This document shows positions 23,415-30,931 of a DNA stretch of 37,099 nt, piece by piece. Within the stretch, counting starts at the first letter, position 1. Every line of letters begins with the position of its first letter. Below the pieces are notes generated by a model. It did not search any database and had not been told where the DNA came from. It worked only from the letters and a program-made list of their open reading frames with translations. The position numbers and the translations under genes were made by a program. This stretch comes from a virus: positions 1-37,099 of the IMG/VR virus record IMGVR_UViG_3300036985_002254. One strand, written 5' to 3'.

Positions 23415-24088
23415 TGGTTCTTAATAAGATTAATCTAGATGATTGGGGTATTGGTAGTGCAAGTGATTATTGTAAATTATTTTTAAGTACTGGAAATTCT
23501 CCAACAGATTTATCTGGAAACGCTTCAACTATTACAGCAACTTCAATGATATCATCAATAACAAAAAATGGATCTATAGTTTTACAAACAGATAATACAA
23601 ATGCACATTATATAACATCGGTTGAAGGAACTGCTGATAATTATAATATCTCATCTGGAGCATTTACAATATCATTTTGGGTAAAAGTTAATACAGAAAG
23701 AGCCAATGGATTATTTTTATCTTTAAATATAACTGATTATACATCTGGAAATTCTAAATTAAAAATAGACTCTGGTGCGGCAGCAACATCGCTTGTTATA
23801 ACTGGTGGTAGTGCATCTACACAAACTGTTGTTTCAAGATCAACTAATTGGACACATTATGTATTATCTGCGAGCAGTGCTACATCAATATTACTTTACG
23901 TGAATGGAGTAGTTAATAGTTCTGCTTTTTCAGTAACATCTATAGCAGACGCAGATAGAATCGTAATTGGCTCATTTTCAGCAGGAAATCCAACATCAGC
24001 AAGTTTTAAAGATGTTGCTTTATTTAAAGGAATCGCTTTAACTTCAGAACAAATTCGTGCACTTTACAATGCAACTTATATAGAATAA
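23414..24088 (+). CDS. LamG/concanavalin-like protein 3
   Basis: This 224-residue protein has SGAFTISFWVKVN, then NWTHYVLSASS and LLYVNGVVNSSA. The ATG at 23414 overlaps the stop of the preceding gene by TGATG, with GAGGGTG upstream. It is more AT-rich than the two other LamG genes. Probably a glycan-binding tail protein. Confidence 0.76.
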   Translation: MVLNKINLDDWGIGSASDYCKLFLSTGNSPTDLSGNASTITATSMISSITKNGSIVLQTDNTNAHYITSVEGTADNYNISSGAFTISFWVKVNTERANGLFLSLNITDYTSGNSKLKIDSGAAATSLVITGGSASTQTVVSRSTNWTHYVLSASSATSILLYVNGVVNSSAFSVTSIADADRIVIGSFSAGNPTSASFKDVALFKGIALTSEQIRALYNATYIE

Positions 24089-24115
24089 TCAAATTGGTAA
24101 TGATGCTTCGGCTGA

Positions 24116-24165
24116 GCCTTTTGCAAAAGGTTATTTCTACCAGTATGTAATAAAGATTTGGTAGA
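24116..24165. repeat. Palindrome and inverted repeat after the LamG genes
   Basis: A perfect 14-base palindrome, CCTTTTGCAAAAGG, at 24116-24129 is followed by TCTACCA (24136-24142) and its complement TGGTAGA (24159-24165). They fill most of the 96-base gap after the third LamG gene. This could be a terminator or a recombination site in the fibre cassette. Confidence 0.45.
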
Positions 24166-24184
24166 CAGTTAAATGGTGAGAATA

Positions 24185-24532
24185 ATGGGTCAGCGTGTAC
24201 TTAATGAATATTTAGAAGGAACTGCTTCGGGAACTACTGCGGATGCATATTCAACCGCTCTCACTCTCGACTCAAGATCCTTCAATGCTGGAACGATTGT
24301 TATTAAGAACACTCATTCCACAAATGTATTGACATATAAAATTACTGGATATGCAAATTATGCAGGTACAGTAGGAATTGCTGATGTCTCTGCTGCCGAT
24401 ATAAACGGAGCAGCATCTATTACTTACGAACGAACCGCTGCTAAACCCCGTGGTAAAATCGTAGTGGAAGTTAAAAGTAAAGTGACATCTACACCAGCAA
24501 CATTCACAGTAGAATATATTCAGGTGGCTTAA
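24185..24532 (+). CDS. Small beta-rich virion protein
   Basis: This 115-residue protein (TIVIKNTHSTNVLTYKITGY, typical of a small beta sandwich) begins at the ATG at 24185, which has GGTGAG 6 nt upstream; the ATG at 24173 lacks one. Probably virion-linked by position. The family is not recognised. Confidence 0.6.
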   Translation: MGQRVLNEYLEGTASGTTADAYSTALTLDSRSFNAGTIVIKNTHSTNVLTYKITGYANYAGTVGIADVSAADINGAASITYERTAAKPRGKIVVEVKSKVTSTPATFTVEYIQVA

Positions 24533-24533
24533 A

Positions 24534-24962
24534 ATGGAAACAATTGAACTTGTAGAAGGCGTAAAGATTGTAGATATGTTCGTTGGAATCTCCAGCGATC
24601 GTGAGGAAGGACAGAGTGGACGCTGGGAGTTAAATGCTCTCCCGCGTGAACAGATGTCTGCGCTCGGAACGAAGATGTATGTTGCCGTTGAATTTGCAGA
24701 CGAGTTTGAAGTCGGAGATGGTGTCACTCTCGCTTTCCAGTTTGATGACTACTCTGAAATTCAGAAGTTTGGTGTCGATAAGACTCCGCAGAAAAATAGG
24801 GAAGTCTTTGACTTTTCTCCTCCGTATAAATCAGTAAAGATTAAAAAGGTAGGAAAGCATACTCTTAACATCTTTGTTGGTGGAAAGGATGTGGAAGATG
24901 CAAATCTCTCCATTGAAAATTCCATTACAGCAGTTAAAGTACCATACATCATTGTGGCTTAA
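24534..24962 (+). CDS. 142-residue protein, function unknown
   Basis: This acidic, beta-rich protein (DDYSEIQKFGVDKTPQKNRE, then paired strands near the C-terminus) starts one base after the previous stop. It ends KVPYIIVA, similar in style to the end of the previous protein (EYIQVA). No domain is recognised. Confidence 0.6.
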   Translation: METIELVEGVKIVDMFVGISSDREEGQSGRWELNALPREQMSALGTKMYVAVEFADEFEVGDGVTLAFQFDDYSEIQKFGVDKTPQKNREVFDFSPPYKSVKIKKVGKHTLNIFVGGKDVEDANLSIENSITAVKVPYIIVA

Positions 24963-24972
24963 GGTGGTCACA

Positions 24973-25116
24973 ATGGCTAAAGTATTTTTAATTGATGAGG
25001 AACTCGCAAATAAAATCATAGATATGCTTGACGACAAACCTTATAAAGAAGTCTATGAAATCATGGAAGGGTTGCTTCATTTAAAGGAGGCTCCTGTTGT
25101 TGAGGTGCCAAAATGA
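24973..25116 (+). CDS. 47-residue helical mini-protein
   Basis: The ATG at 24973 has AAGGTGGT upstream. The frame extends further upstream but the ribosome binding site decides this start. Two helices (ELANKIIDMLDDKPYKEVYE, then a Leu-rich stretch) suggest a small helical hairpin. It overlaps the next gene by ATGA. Confidence 0.65.
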   Translation: MAKVFLIDEELANKIIDMLDDKPYKEVYEIMEGLLHLKEAPVVEVPK

Positions 25117-25529
25117 GTCCGTATAAAGTTGGATCAGAAGTCGATGAACAGATTGCTGTTCTTTCAAATGATTCCGATGTGAGAATCTACAATCCGAAGG
25201 ATCCATACGACACCCCATCAGAAAGAGACGAAACCTCTGACTTTATCTTTAACACATTCTTCTTCTGGACTGGTGCAGGTGGAACATTTTCTACCTGGCG
25301 AGAAAGACATATCTTCCTCCGTGGATTCTATAATGGATTCAATACGGAACTCCAAGGTAAGTTCTCTGCATGTCCTACAATGTGGGAAGACGAAGCACAA
25401 TACTACGAGGCTGGTCAGGAAGCAGGATATCTGTTGAAGGCTGGAGTAATCGCTGCGGCTGGTGGATCGGGAATAACTCTGACTGCATCATCGCTATTAC
25501 CAATGCTACTCAAGTTAATCGGAATGTGA
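25113..25529 (+). CDS. 138-residue protein with C-terminal membrane-like helix
   Basis: The N-terminal 100 residues are polar with many aromatics (FIFNTFFFWTGAGGTFSTW). The last 35 residues are hydrophobic (LLKAGVIAAAGGSGITLTAS, then LLPMLLKLIGM) and could span or insert into a membrane. Together with the XhlA-like gene downstream it may belong to a lysis or membrane-contact module. The family is not recognised. Confidence 0.55.
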   Translation: MSPYKVGSEVDEQIAVLSNDSDVRIYNPKDPYDTPSERDETSDFIFNTFFFWTGAGGTFSTWRERHIFLRGFYNGFNTELQGKFSACPTMWEDEAQYYEAGQEAGYLLKAGVIAAAGGSGITLTASSLLPMLLKLIGM

Positions 25530-25533
25530 TAGT

Positions 25534-26289
25534 ATGGCAATAGACGGATTAGGAAGGGTAATCATCTCCAATAAAATTGATGAGCATGGGCGCATGGTCT
25601 TTGCTGGAAACTTTAATGAATTTGGTCATTACGCGAAGGCAAGTCAATTTGTTACGATTGTCCTGACTGAAACCGTTAGAGTGGTTGCATCAATGGGTAA
25701 TAAGAAGTTTACTCGCAACCTCGTAGAACCAGTTCATGTTGCAGTAAATGTTCTGCGAACCTTTAATAAGACTCTGGTAGAAACTGTGCATGTGACAATA
25801 AACACTTCCAAGACTTTGACACGCACTTGTACTGAAAGGGTGTTAATAAGTATTGGTAGCACACGCAAATTGACAAGAGAGTTTGTTGAGCATGTTCATA
25901 TTGCAGATATCTTCAAAAGGTATTTCAGATACATATTTGATGAAACAGTAAAAGTCAATGCAAATATGGGTAATACAAAATTCACTAGGAACATTATAGT
26001 TCCAGTGCATGTGTCCGATAGTATCACGAGGTCATTTGAACGAGTATTCACTGAATCAGTTCATGTAGCAGACTCTCTTATACGAAAACGGATGTTCGAG
26101 TTTGTTGAAACTGTCAAGGTGTCAGTATTCACTACACGTTCATTAACGCGAACATATGTTCAGCATGTGTATGTATCTACGACAATGTATAATACCGTGC
26201 GATTTGTTATGAAGAAATTATTCTCAAAGGCAAAGGGATTATATCGTGGAGTAGTTCTTAAAATCGAAGACGGACGTGATGTGAAATGA
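25534..26289 (+). CDS. 18-residue repeat protein, two copies of a five-repeat unit
   Basis: After a 40-residue leader, ten repeats of the type ExVHVxxxxxxxRTxxRxF start near residues 46, 65, 83, 101, 119, 137, 156, 174, 192 and 210. Spacing is 18, or 19 where MGNKKFTRN or MGNTKFTRN occurs (repeats 1 and 6). This makes the block of five at 46-136 a duplicate of 137-227. The alternating pattern suggests a beta-solenoid or stacked beta repeats, as in large surface proteins with SDSLTR-type repeats. It is probably a fibre or adhesin. Confidence 0.75.
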   Translation: MAIDGLGRVIISNKIDEHGRMVFAGNFNEFGHYAKASQFVTIVLTETVRVVASMGNKKFTRNLVEPVHVAVNVLRTFNKTLVETVHVTINTSKTLTRTCTERVLISIGSTRKLTREFVEHVHIADIFKRYFRYIFDETVKVNANMGNTKFTRNIIVPVHVSDSITRSFERVFTESVHVADSLIRKRMFEFVETVKVSVFTTRSLTRTYVQHVYVSTTMYNTVRFVMKKLFSKAKGLYRGVVLKIEDGRDVK

Positions 26290-26621
26290 GAATTAAACAA
26301 GGAGATTTATTTCCTTTTGAATATGTTCTGACATATGATGATAGCACTCCAATTGATCTCTCTGGAGCGACCGTAACCATAACAACTATCCTCGATGAGG
26401 CTTCTTCACCAACAGTTGATGCGGAAACTTGTTCAATAACTGATGCCATTAACGGGGTAATAAGATACTCCTGGCAATCTGGAGAAACCGATGTTACCGG
26501 AATGTATCGTATCGAATTTGTGATAACTTTCAATAGTGGATCCACACTCACGGTTCCCTCTGGGGATGTTTTATGGCTTTTAATCGTGGCTTCGACGCAT
26601 CCTCCAGTGGTGACACCATGA
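26286..26621 (+). CDS. BppU_N-like tail protein
   Basis: This 111-residue protein has the pattern PIDLSGATVTITTIL, then a segment around NGVIRYSWQSGETDVTGMYR and FNSGSTLTVPSGD. That is the order seen in the N-terminal Ig-like domain of baseplate upper proteins (BppU_N). Such domains anchor receptor-binding or fibre proteins to the tail. ATGA overlaps link it to both neighbours. Confidence 0.75.
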   Translation: MRIKQGDLFPFEYVLTYDDSTPIDLSGATVTITTILDEASSPTVDAETCSITDAINGVIRYSWQSGETDVTGMYRIEFVITFNSGSTLTVPSGDVLWLLIVASTHPPVVTP

Positions 26622-27037
26622 GTAAAATTTTTAATAAGGACTCATCTACTCTTGATACTATAAGAGTAATGACTGAGAAATTAAATAAGAAAGAAAAGGA
26701 GTTGGTGGCGGCTAATAAGCGATTTCGCGTCTTATTTGATCACGCGCCACTCGGTATTATCGTAACATCAAATCGCGTAATTGTAACAGCAAACAGTTAT
26801 ATGTATAATACACTCGGATATACATCCGAAGAACTCATAGGAAAACCTACGAGGATGCTATACGCTACAGAGGATGAATATCAAAAGGTAGGTATCCTTC
26901 TTACCATGCACCAAGAGTTCTCTTGTCGTGTTCATATGATAAGGGCGGACGGAGTAATAAAAGAATACACACTCAAAGTAACCAAAATCTCTACTGACGA
27001 GAATGTGGCTAGTATTTATATAGAGATGAGGGAATAA
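26618..27037 (+). CDS. PAS-domain protein
   Basis: This 139-residue protein begins with a helical, coiled-coil-like lead (MTEKLNKKEKELVAANKRF), then a full PAS fold: FDHAPLGIIVTS, NSYMYNTLGYTSEELIGKP and RADGVIKEYTLKVTKIS. No kinase, HTH or cyclase follows. The ATG at 26618 overlaps the preceding stop (ATGA); an upstream ATG at 26573 would overlap too far. PAS domains sense small ligands, redox or light and mediate dimerisation. It was probably taken from a host signalling protein. Confidence 0.88.
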   Translation: MSKIFNKDSSTLDTIRVMTEKLNKKEKELVAANKRFRVLFDHAPLGIIVTSNRVIVTANSYMYNTLGYTSEELIGKPTRMLYATEDEYQKVGILLTMHQEFSCRVHMIRADGVIKEYTLKVTKISTDENVASIYIEMRE

Positions 27038-27039
27038 AG

Positions 27040-27306
27040 ATGACTTCCGATGGAGATTGGTCTGAATGGAGAAACCACGTTCTAAAAGAGTTAGAAAGGC
27101 AGAACGATAATAATGAGGCTCTCAATGACAAACTCGACACACTCAACTCTCGACTCGATACGTTTGAAAAGACTTGTCTCCAAAAAGAGGGTGACCAAAA
27201 GGTCAATAATGCGGTGACAGCCCTGAAAATTTATTATATGGATGCAGTGATAGGTGGTGCATCCGCAATTTTAGTTTTGGGAGTGCAATACTTACTCAGT
27301 CATTAG
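27040..27306 (+). CDS. XhlA/holin-like membrane protein
   Basis: This 88-residue protein has a coiled coil (residues 10-45), a short link and one C-terminal transmembrane helix (AVIGGASAILVLGVQYLL). The plan matches XhlA-type proteins that accompany holins. It ends the late operon and overlaps the convergent gene by 11 bases. Membrane permeabilisation at lysis is the likely job; proof would need expression data. Confidence 0.65.
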   Translation: MTSDGDWSEWRNHVLKELERQNDNNEALNDKLDTLNSRLDTFEKTCLQKEGDQKVNNAVTALKIYYMDAVIGGASAILVLGVQYLLSH

Positions 27307-27763
27307 CGCAATAAGTATCCTCCACAATATCCACATGCTTTTCTAAACTGAAATGCTTATTCAATTTATATATCTGCGTGAGAATCTCTCGCGCTGCTTC
27401 TTTTATGTTAGTTCTATCGAACTCACATTCGTTGATGATGCGATTTAGCGCAGCGAGCAGTTTGCTCATGGCGATAGCATCCTCTTCCATCTTGTATTGC
27501 TTAGCGATGCGTCGGTATTCAGCCTTAACGGTGTTAAGTTGCTTCTCGATAATCTTCCGATCTTCGTCGATAGCATCGAGTTTTTGTTCTCGTTCTTTAA
27601 TCTGTGATTCAAGATAGTCAAGAATAAGTGTGTTCTCGAACTCCTCGTCCTGCGAAATCTTACTTAATGCTCGTTCAAGAACTTCGCTGATGTTGATTCC
27701 ATTCTTCTTGGCGTTCTGATACTTATCTGTATCAACGTAAACACTGTGCTTCTCCCGAACCAT
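27296..27763 (-). CDS. RHH/CcdA-like N-terminus with long coiled coil
   Basis: This 155-residue protein starts with SVYVDTDKYQNAKKNGINIS, a pattern like CcdA-type or other ribbon-helix-helix DNA-binding N-termini, followed by EVLERAL. Residues 55-100 form a coiled coil, and the rest is helical. It may be a DNA-binding regulator at the end of the replication operon. It is coupled to the upstream gene by TAATG. Confidence 0.6.
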   Translation of the reverse strand: MVREKHSVYVDTDKYQNAKKNGINISEVLERALSKISQDEEFENTLILDYLESQIKEREQKLDAIDEDRKIIEKQLNTVKAEYRRIAKQYKMEEDAIAMSKLLAALNRIINECEFDRTNIKEAAREILTQIYKLNKHFSLEKHVDIVEDTYCAND

Positions 27764-27915
27764 TATAACGCCTCCCCAAGATTTAGAATTGTTTGCACCG
27801 AGTCTGGTCGTATATTATTGAGATTTAATTCGATGATCGCTAATTGAATATTTTCACTAACCACATGAATTGGTTTAAGATTATTTTTAAGATAAACTTG
27901 GAAACAATACTTCAT
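27763..27915 (-). CDS. 50-residue small protein
   Basis: The ATG at 27915 overlaps the previous stop (ATGA), and GGAGG lies upstream (as GGAGGGAAATGCAC). The product is alpha/beta (QVYLKNNLKPIHVVSENIQL), with no known family. It ends by TAATG into the coiled-coil gene. Confidence 0.65.
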   Translation of the reverse strand: MKYCFQVYLKNNLKPIHVVSENIQLAIIELNLNNIRPDSVQTILNLGEAL

Positions 27916-28052
27916 GTGCATTTCCCTCCAAGTAAATATTTTATTTCAGTAAATACTCTTTCGATGTCTACATTATATAACATCCCAGTAGAGTATTCGC
28001 TCCACTCATCATTATCAGTGAGATATTCGAGTTTAACTCTCAGAAGTTTCAT
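27912..28052 (-). CDS. 46-residue small protein
   Basis: The ATG at 28052 overlaps the preceding stop by TAATG. The 46 residues are acidic with several Tyr and Trp (KLEYLTDNDEWSEYSTG). No family is recognised. The short overlaps on both sides support real coding. Confidence 0.6.
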   Translation of the reverse strand: MKLLRVKLEYLTDNDEWSEYSTGMLYNVDIERVFTEIKYLLGGKCT

Positions 28053-28372
28053 TATACCCACCTCGAAAGCGCGGGAACGCTATCAACAAAAGCCACAAGT
28101 TCCTGTCGTGTAAATTCTTTAAATTTACATTCCGTCGTCGTTATTGCGGAATCAGTAATAACTATATTAGCCTCTGGCATTTCGGTTAATAGTACAATCT
28201 TTTCATTCGTCTTGAGTTTATTAAGTCCATCAAGAATACCACCAAGATTACGAAGAAGATAATCAACCTCACTTCTAGTTAGAAGCATACCATCCAACCA
28301 CTCGTTATCCTTATGAGTGCCATCATATGTTACGAGTATAATTGAGTTTCTATTAAATATTTTAAATGACAT
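28052..28372 (-). CDS. 106-residue protein, function unknown
   Basis: The ATG at 28372 has AGGTGTG directly upstream, so it is preferred to the GTG at 28378. The product is alpha/beta (SIILVTYDGTHKDNEWLDGM, then a Leu-rich helix). No family is recognised. It is coupled by TAATG to the next gene. Confidence 0.7.
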   Translation of the reverse strand: MSFKIFNRNSIILVTYDGTHKDNEWLDGMLLTRSEVDYLLRNLGGILDGLNKLKTNEKIVLLTEMPEANIVITDSAITTTECKFKEFTRQELVAFVDSVPALSRWV

Positions 28373-28380
28373 AATCACAC

Positions 28381-28560
28381 CTATGGAAATTCTATATTAT
28401 ATATGTTTAATTTATATTCTTTGCAACCATATATTATTAGTCGTAACCGATCGAATAATCCTAAAATTCCATAATGTAATTTGTCATTACAGAAGTCACA
28501 ACCCTGTATTTCGCCACATCTAACCCATTCATAATTGACACAATTAATACACTTAACCAT
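28381..28560 (-). CDS. 59-residue cysteine-rich protein
   Basis: A CINC knuckle (residues 4-7), C15, and CDFC (21-24) suggest a small zinc-binding domain, followed by a helical basic segment (LFDRLRLIIYGCKEYK). The ATG is joined to the stop of the helicase-like gene by TAATG. Function unknown; the position next to the helicase suggests a nucleic-acid or protein contact role. Confidence 0.65.
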   Translation of the reverse strand: MVKCINCVNYEWVRCGEIQGCDFCNDKLHYGILGLFDRLRLIIYGCKEYKLNIYNIEFP

Positions 28561-29687
28561 TATTTCACCAACCTAACCTTGTTACCTGCTCTTTCGATCA
28601 TATTGAAACGAACCATGTCATTCAGGACTGAGTTCATCTGCTCTGCGTTCCAACCGACCATCGTACACTCGGAAGCAAGCATCTGCGTGTTTGTTGCGCC
28701 ACCGAGAATCTTAATCATATTCTTCATCAGACCAAGATCGACACCGAGGTTAATCTCAAGTCTCCATTCCTTCTCACGGTTGAGAAGTTCCTTCAGTTCA
28801 GTGTTGATGGTGAGTTCCATCTTCTTCTTTGCGCCGAACTTTGCAAGATTATATCCGAGGATTAACTGATCGTATAACTGCGCCTCGAAACTAAAGATTC
28901 CCATTCGCTCGTAGAGGTCAAGAATCTCATCGGGATATTCAATCCTATCAATTGTGTTCATACTCGCTACGAAACTCTTATTCATATTCTGAATCTTGAG
29001 CATCTCGGATGGATCCGGCTTAATGTTCTTTGCATTGTGCCGTGCTTCCATGATCATCTTATTATCCTTCCGTGTAGGCATGAAAAGCATGTAACAGAAC
29101 CTACGACCAAGACCAGACGACATATCAATCTTGGCTGGCTGAACTCCTGTCCAAAGAGTAAGGCGAGTATCGTACTCGTGCATACCCGAGGCCAGACGCT
29201 TAACTACGTGACCGCCATCGAGAATGGTAAGCAACTGCGAGTCCATCTGATTATTAGTCGATGACTTCATCGCTTGGGTGATGCCACTGAACTCATCAAT
29301 GAGCATCATACCCTCGTTGTAAATTGCTGCTGCGCCTGGAACAAACCTCGGCTCACCAAAACCATCCTTACCAATCGTTCCAACAAGACCTGCTTCGGTC
29401 ATGGACTGCTCGTATCCCACTTTGATTCCAGTGTTGTTGAAAATTCCCACAGTCGGATCTCCAGCCATATTAGTTAAGTAATATGATTTCATGAATCCGG
29501 CTGGACTCACGAAGAGGATAGGAAGACTGCTATTAAGAATCTTCTTTCCTTCATAAAAAATCTTCCTTTTATTATTCATGAGATTGAAAACGTGCGTTGC
29601 ATATGAAATTGTATAGAATGGAGCAAACGTCTCATATTTATACGCCTTGCGATCTTTCATTTCTTCGAGAACCATATCATATATCAT
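28560..29687 (-). CDS. mcm: MCM-like AAA+ ATPase core (replicative helicase)
   Basis: This 375-residue protein has a Walker A variant SPAGFMKS (61-68), the MCM-style stretch PGAAAIYNEGMMLIDEFSGI (118-136 region) containing Walker B, a beta-hairpin-like HVVKRLASG, a sensor strand RLTLWTG and an arginine finger GLGRRF (192-197). A winged-helix-like C-terminus follows (EQMNSVLNDMVRFNMIERAG). MCM unwinds DNA at archaeal forks. The N-terminal DNA-binding domain of normal MCM (about 250 residues) is absent. GAGGAG precedes the ATG, which overlaps the LAGLIDADG gene (ATGA). Confidence 0.82.
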   Translation of the reverse strand: MIYDMVLEEMKDRKAYKYETFAPFYTISYATHVFNLMNNKRKIFYEGKKILNSSLPILFVSPAGFMKSYYLTNMAGDPTVGIFNNTGIKVGYEQSMTEAGLVGTIGKDGFGEPRFVPGAAAIYNEGMMLIDEFSGITQAMKSSTNNQMDSQLLTILDGGHVVKRLASGMHEYDTRLTLWTGVQPAKIDMSSGLGRRFCYMLFMPTRKDNKMIMEARHNAKNIKPDPSEMLKIQNMNKSFVASMNTIDRIEYPDEILDLYERMGIFSFEAQLYDQLILGYNLAKFGAKKKMELTINTELKELLNREKEWRLEINLGVDLGLMKNMIKILGGATNTQMLASECTMVGWNAEQMNSVLNDMVRFNMIERAGNKVRLVK

Positions 29688-30082
29688 TTTAAACTCCTCA
29701 TTTCATTATAAATATCTTCTCTATCTTTGAGATAAGTGATCGGCACTCTACCACCATATATAATTGTATTCTGGAAAAACAATCCCAACATTAATTCCTC
29801 TCGTTTAATTATTGAATATGGTAAGATTTCACAAATAACCATCGCTGCTTCTTTACCACGAACCGTTAATGTATAAATCGGTTTATCTTTGTAGGTTTTA
29901 CTTTCAAAGATGCTACCAACTTCAAATATATTCTTAATTTTAATAATAGCATCGAGATTTGTATTAGTGACACTTATCATTAACCCATAATAAGTATTCT
30001 TTGTTCGAGTCATCTTATGTATATGAACACAACCTTCACCATCAATTAATCCTGCTGCCCACGCAATATCAGTTTCTTTCAT
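29684..30082 (-). CDS. LAGLIDADG homing endonuclease, single motif
   Basis: The motif AAGLIDGEGCVHI lies near the start, so the 132-residue protein would act as a dimer. The ATG at 30082 with GGTGAT upstream is preferred to the ATG at 30139, which overlaps the nuclease gene. It ends ATGA into the helicase gene. It sits between two replication genes as a free-standing gene; no intein features are seen. Confidence 0.88.
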   Translation of the reverse strand: MKETDIAWAAGLIDGEGCVHIHKMTRTKNTYYGLMISVTNTNLDAIIKIKNIFEVGSIFESKTYKDKPIYTLTVRGKEAAMVICEILPYSIIKREELMLGLFFQNTIIYGGRVPITYLKDREDIYNEMRSLK

Positions 30083-30128
30083 ACTATCACCATAGTTTAA
30101 TAAGCGAACAAAAATCGCTGAGTGGTAA

Positions 30129-30755
30129 TTATACCACATTAAGCATTGTTAAAATCTTTTTTGATTTAACTGCCCCAATACCTTTAGTCTTTGCGAGTTC
30201 ACTGGATGTTATTTTTGCTATCTTTGTGAGTGAACCATATTTTTGATGAATCTCTATATACTGAGGAATAGTAATACCAAGATACCGTGCGATTAACGCC
30301 TCTGGATGAGCCTTTGTGGGAACAGAAAGATTGCCTTCATCTACATTCTCCATGTATCCCACCATCACATTCAATGCGTCTTTCTCGTCCTCAATCCAGA
30401 TAATCTCAAAGTTATATCGACAAGCGATATCATCAATGCACGAGTAGATAATCTTCTCGTTGATGAACTTCTTATACCTGCGCATGGATTTGACATACTC
30501 GGATAAGGATCCAGTAATAAGGAGTACAAGTTTCATATCATCGAATTGCGCCATCCGATTAACCTGTGACCAGATGCGCTTGTCCATGATGCTCCCATAG
30601 AGATCTCCTATCTTCTTGCGTTCACAAAGAACTTTAGTGCTTCGGTAATCTCCCTCTTTCAGAGTAGCCAACTGAAACTTCGTCTTTGGAAAAGTCTTCT
30701 GTAAATACTTAATTATTGTTTTGGGTTCGCGTGTATCCACGTCAATTGAAGTCAT
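30129..30755 (-). CDS. XPF/Hef-type ERCC4 nuclease with HhH tail
   Basis: This 208-residue protein has DTREP at residue 7, then GDYRSTKVLCERKKIGDL (35-52), the GDx-ERKxxxD metal site of ERCC4 nucleases (D36, E45, R46, K47, D51). The C-terminal helix-hairpin-helix (KTKGIGAVKSKKIL, about 190-203) binds DNA. Such archaeal enzymes cut branched or forked DNA, often with PCNA. No helicase domain is attached. It overlaps the upstream gene by ATGA. Confidence 0.92.
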   Translation of the reverse strand: MTSIDVDTREPKTIIKYLQKTFPKTKFQLATLKEGDYRSTKVLCERKKIGDLYGSIMDKRIWSQVNRMAQFDDMKLVLLITGSLSEYVKSMRRYKKFINEKIIYSCIDDIACRYNFEIIWIEDEKDALNVMVGYMENVDEGNLSVPTKAHPEALIARYLGITIPQYIEIHQKYGSLTKIAKITSSELAKTKGIGAVKSKKILTMLNVV

Positions 30756-30931
30756 TCTCTGTCGCCCATCTGTTCGTTCTGTGAGAGATTGGTGAAACAG
30801 ATATCACCGTTTTTATTTCTCCACACTCTTATTTTACCAGAACCTTTGCAACGACTACAGCCATTTCCATGACAGTCGAAACAGGTTTCAATAGTCTGTT
30901 TTAATCCGATATTATACGTCGCTTCGTCCAT
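30752..30931 (-). CDS. Mini-protein with DnaJ-type zinc knuckle
   Basis: The 59 residues contain CFDCHGNGCSRCKGSG (17-32), two CxxC pairs with GxG as in the DnaJ/HSP40 zinc centre, but no J-domain. It may bind unfolded protein or act as a zinc-dependent adaptor. The ATG at 30931 has AAGGTGAT upstream. It overlaps the nuclease gene by ATGA. Confidence 0.72.
   Translation of the reverse strand: MDEATYNIGLKQTIETCFDCHGNGCSRCKGSGKIRVWRNKNGDICFTNLSQNEQMGDRE

Noticed and set aside
19761-24088. Possible diversity-generating retroelement in the fibre region
   Set aside because: No reverse transcriptase, no template/variable repeat pair was seen.
24089-24172. tRNA-like gene in the gap after the LamG genes
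   Set aside because: The paired segments do not form a cloverleaf with T-arm and acceptor stem; only simple inverted repeats are present.
29684-30082. Intein or intron in the helicase gene
   Set aside because: The LAGLIDADG frame has its own start and ends by ATGA before the helicase; no splice-junction residues or host gene fragments flank it.
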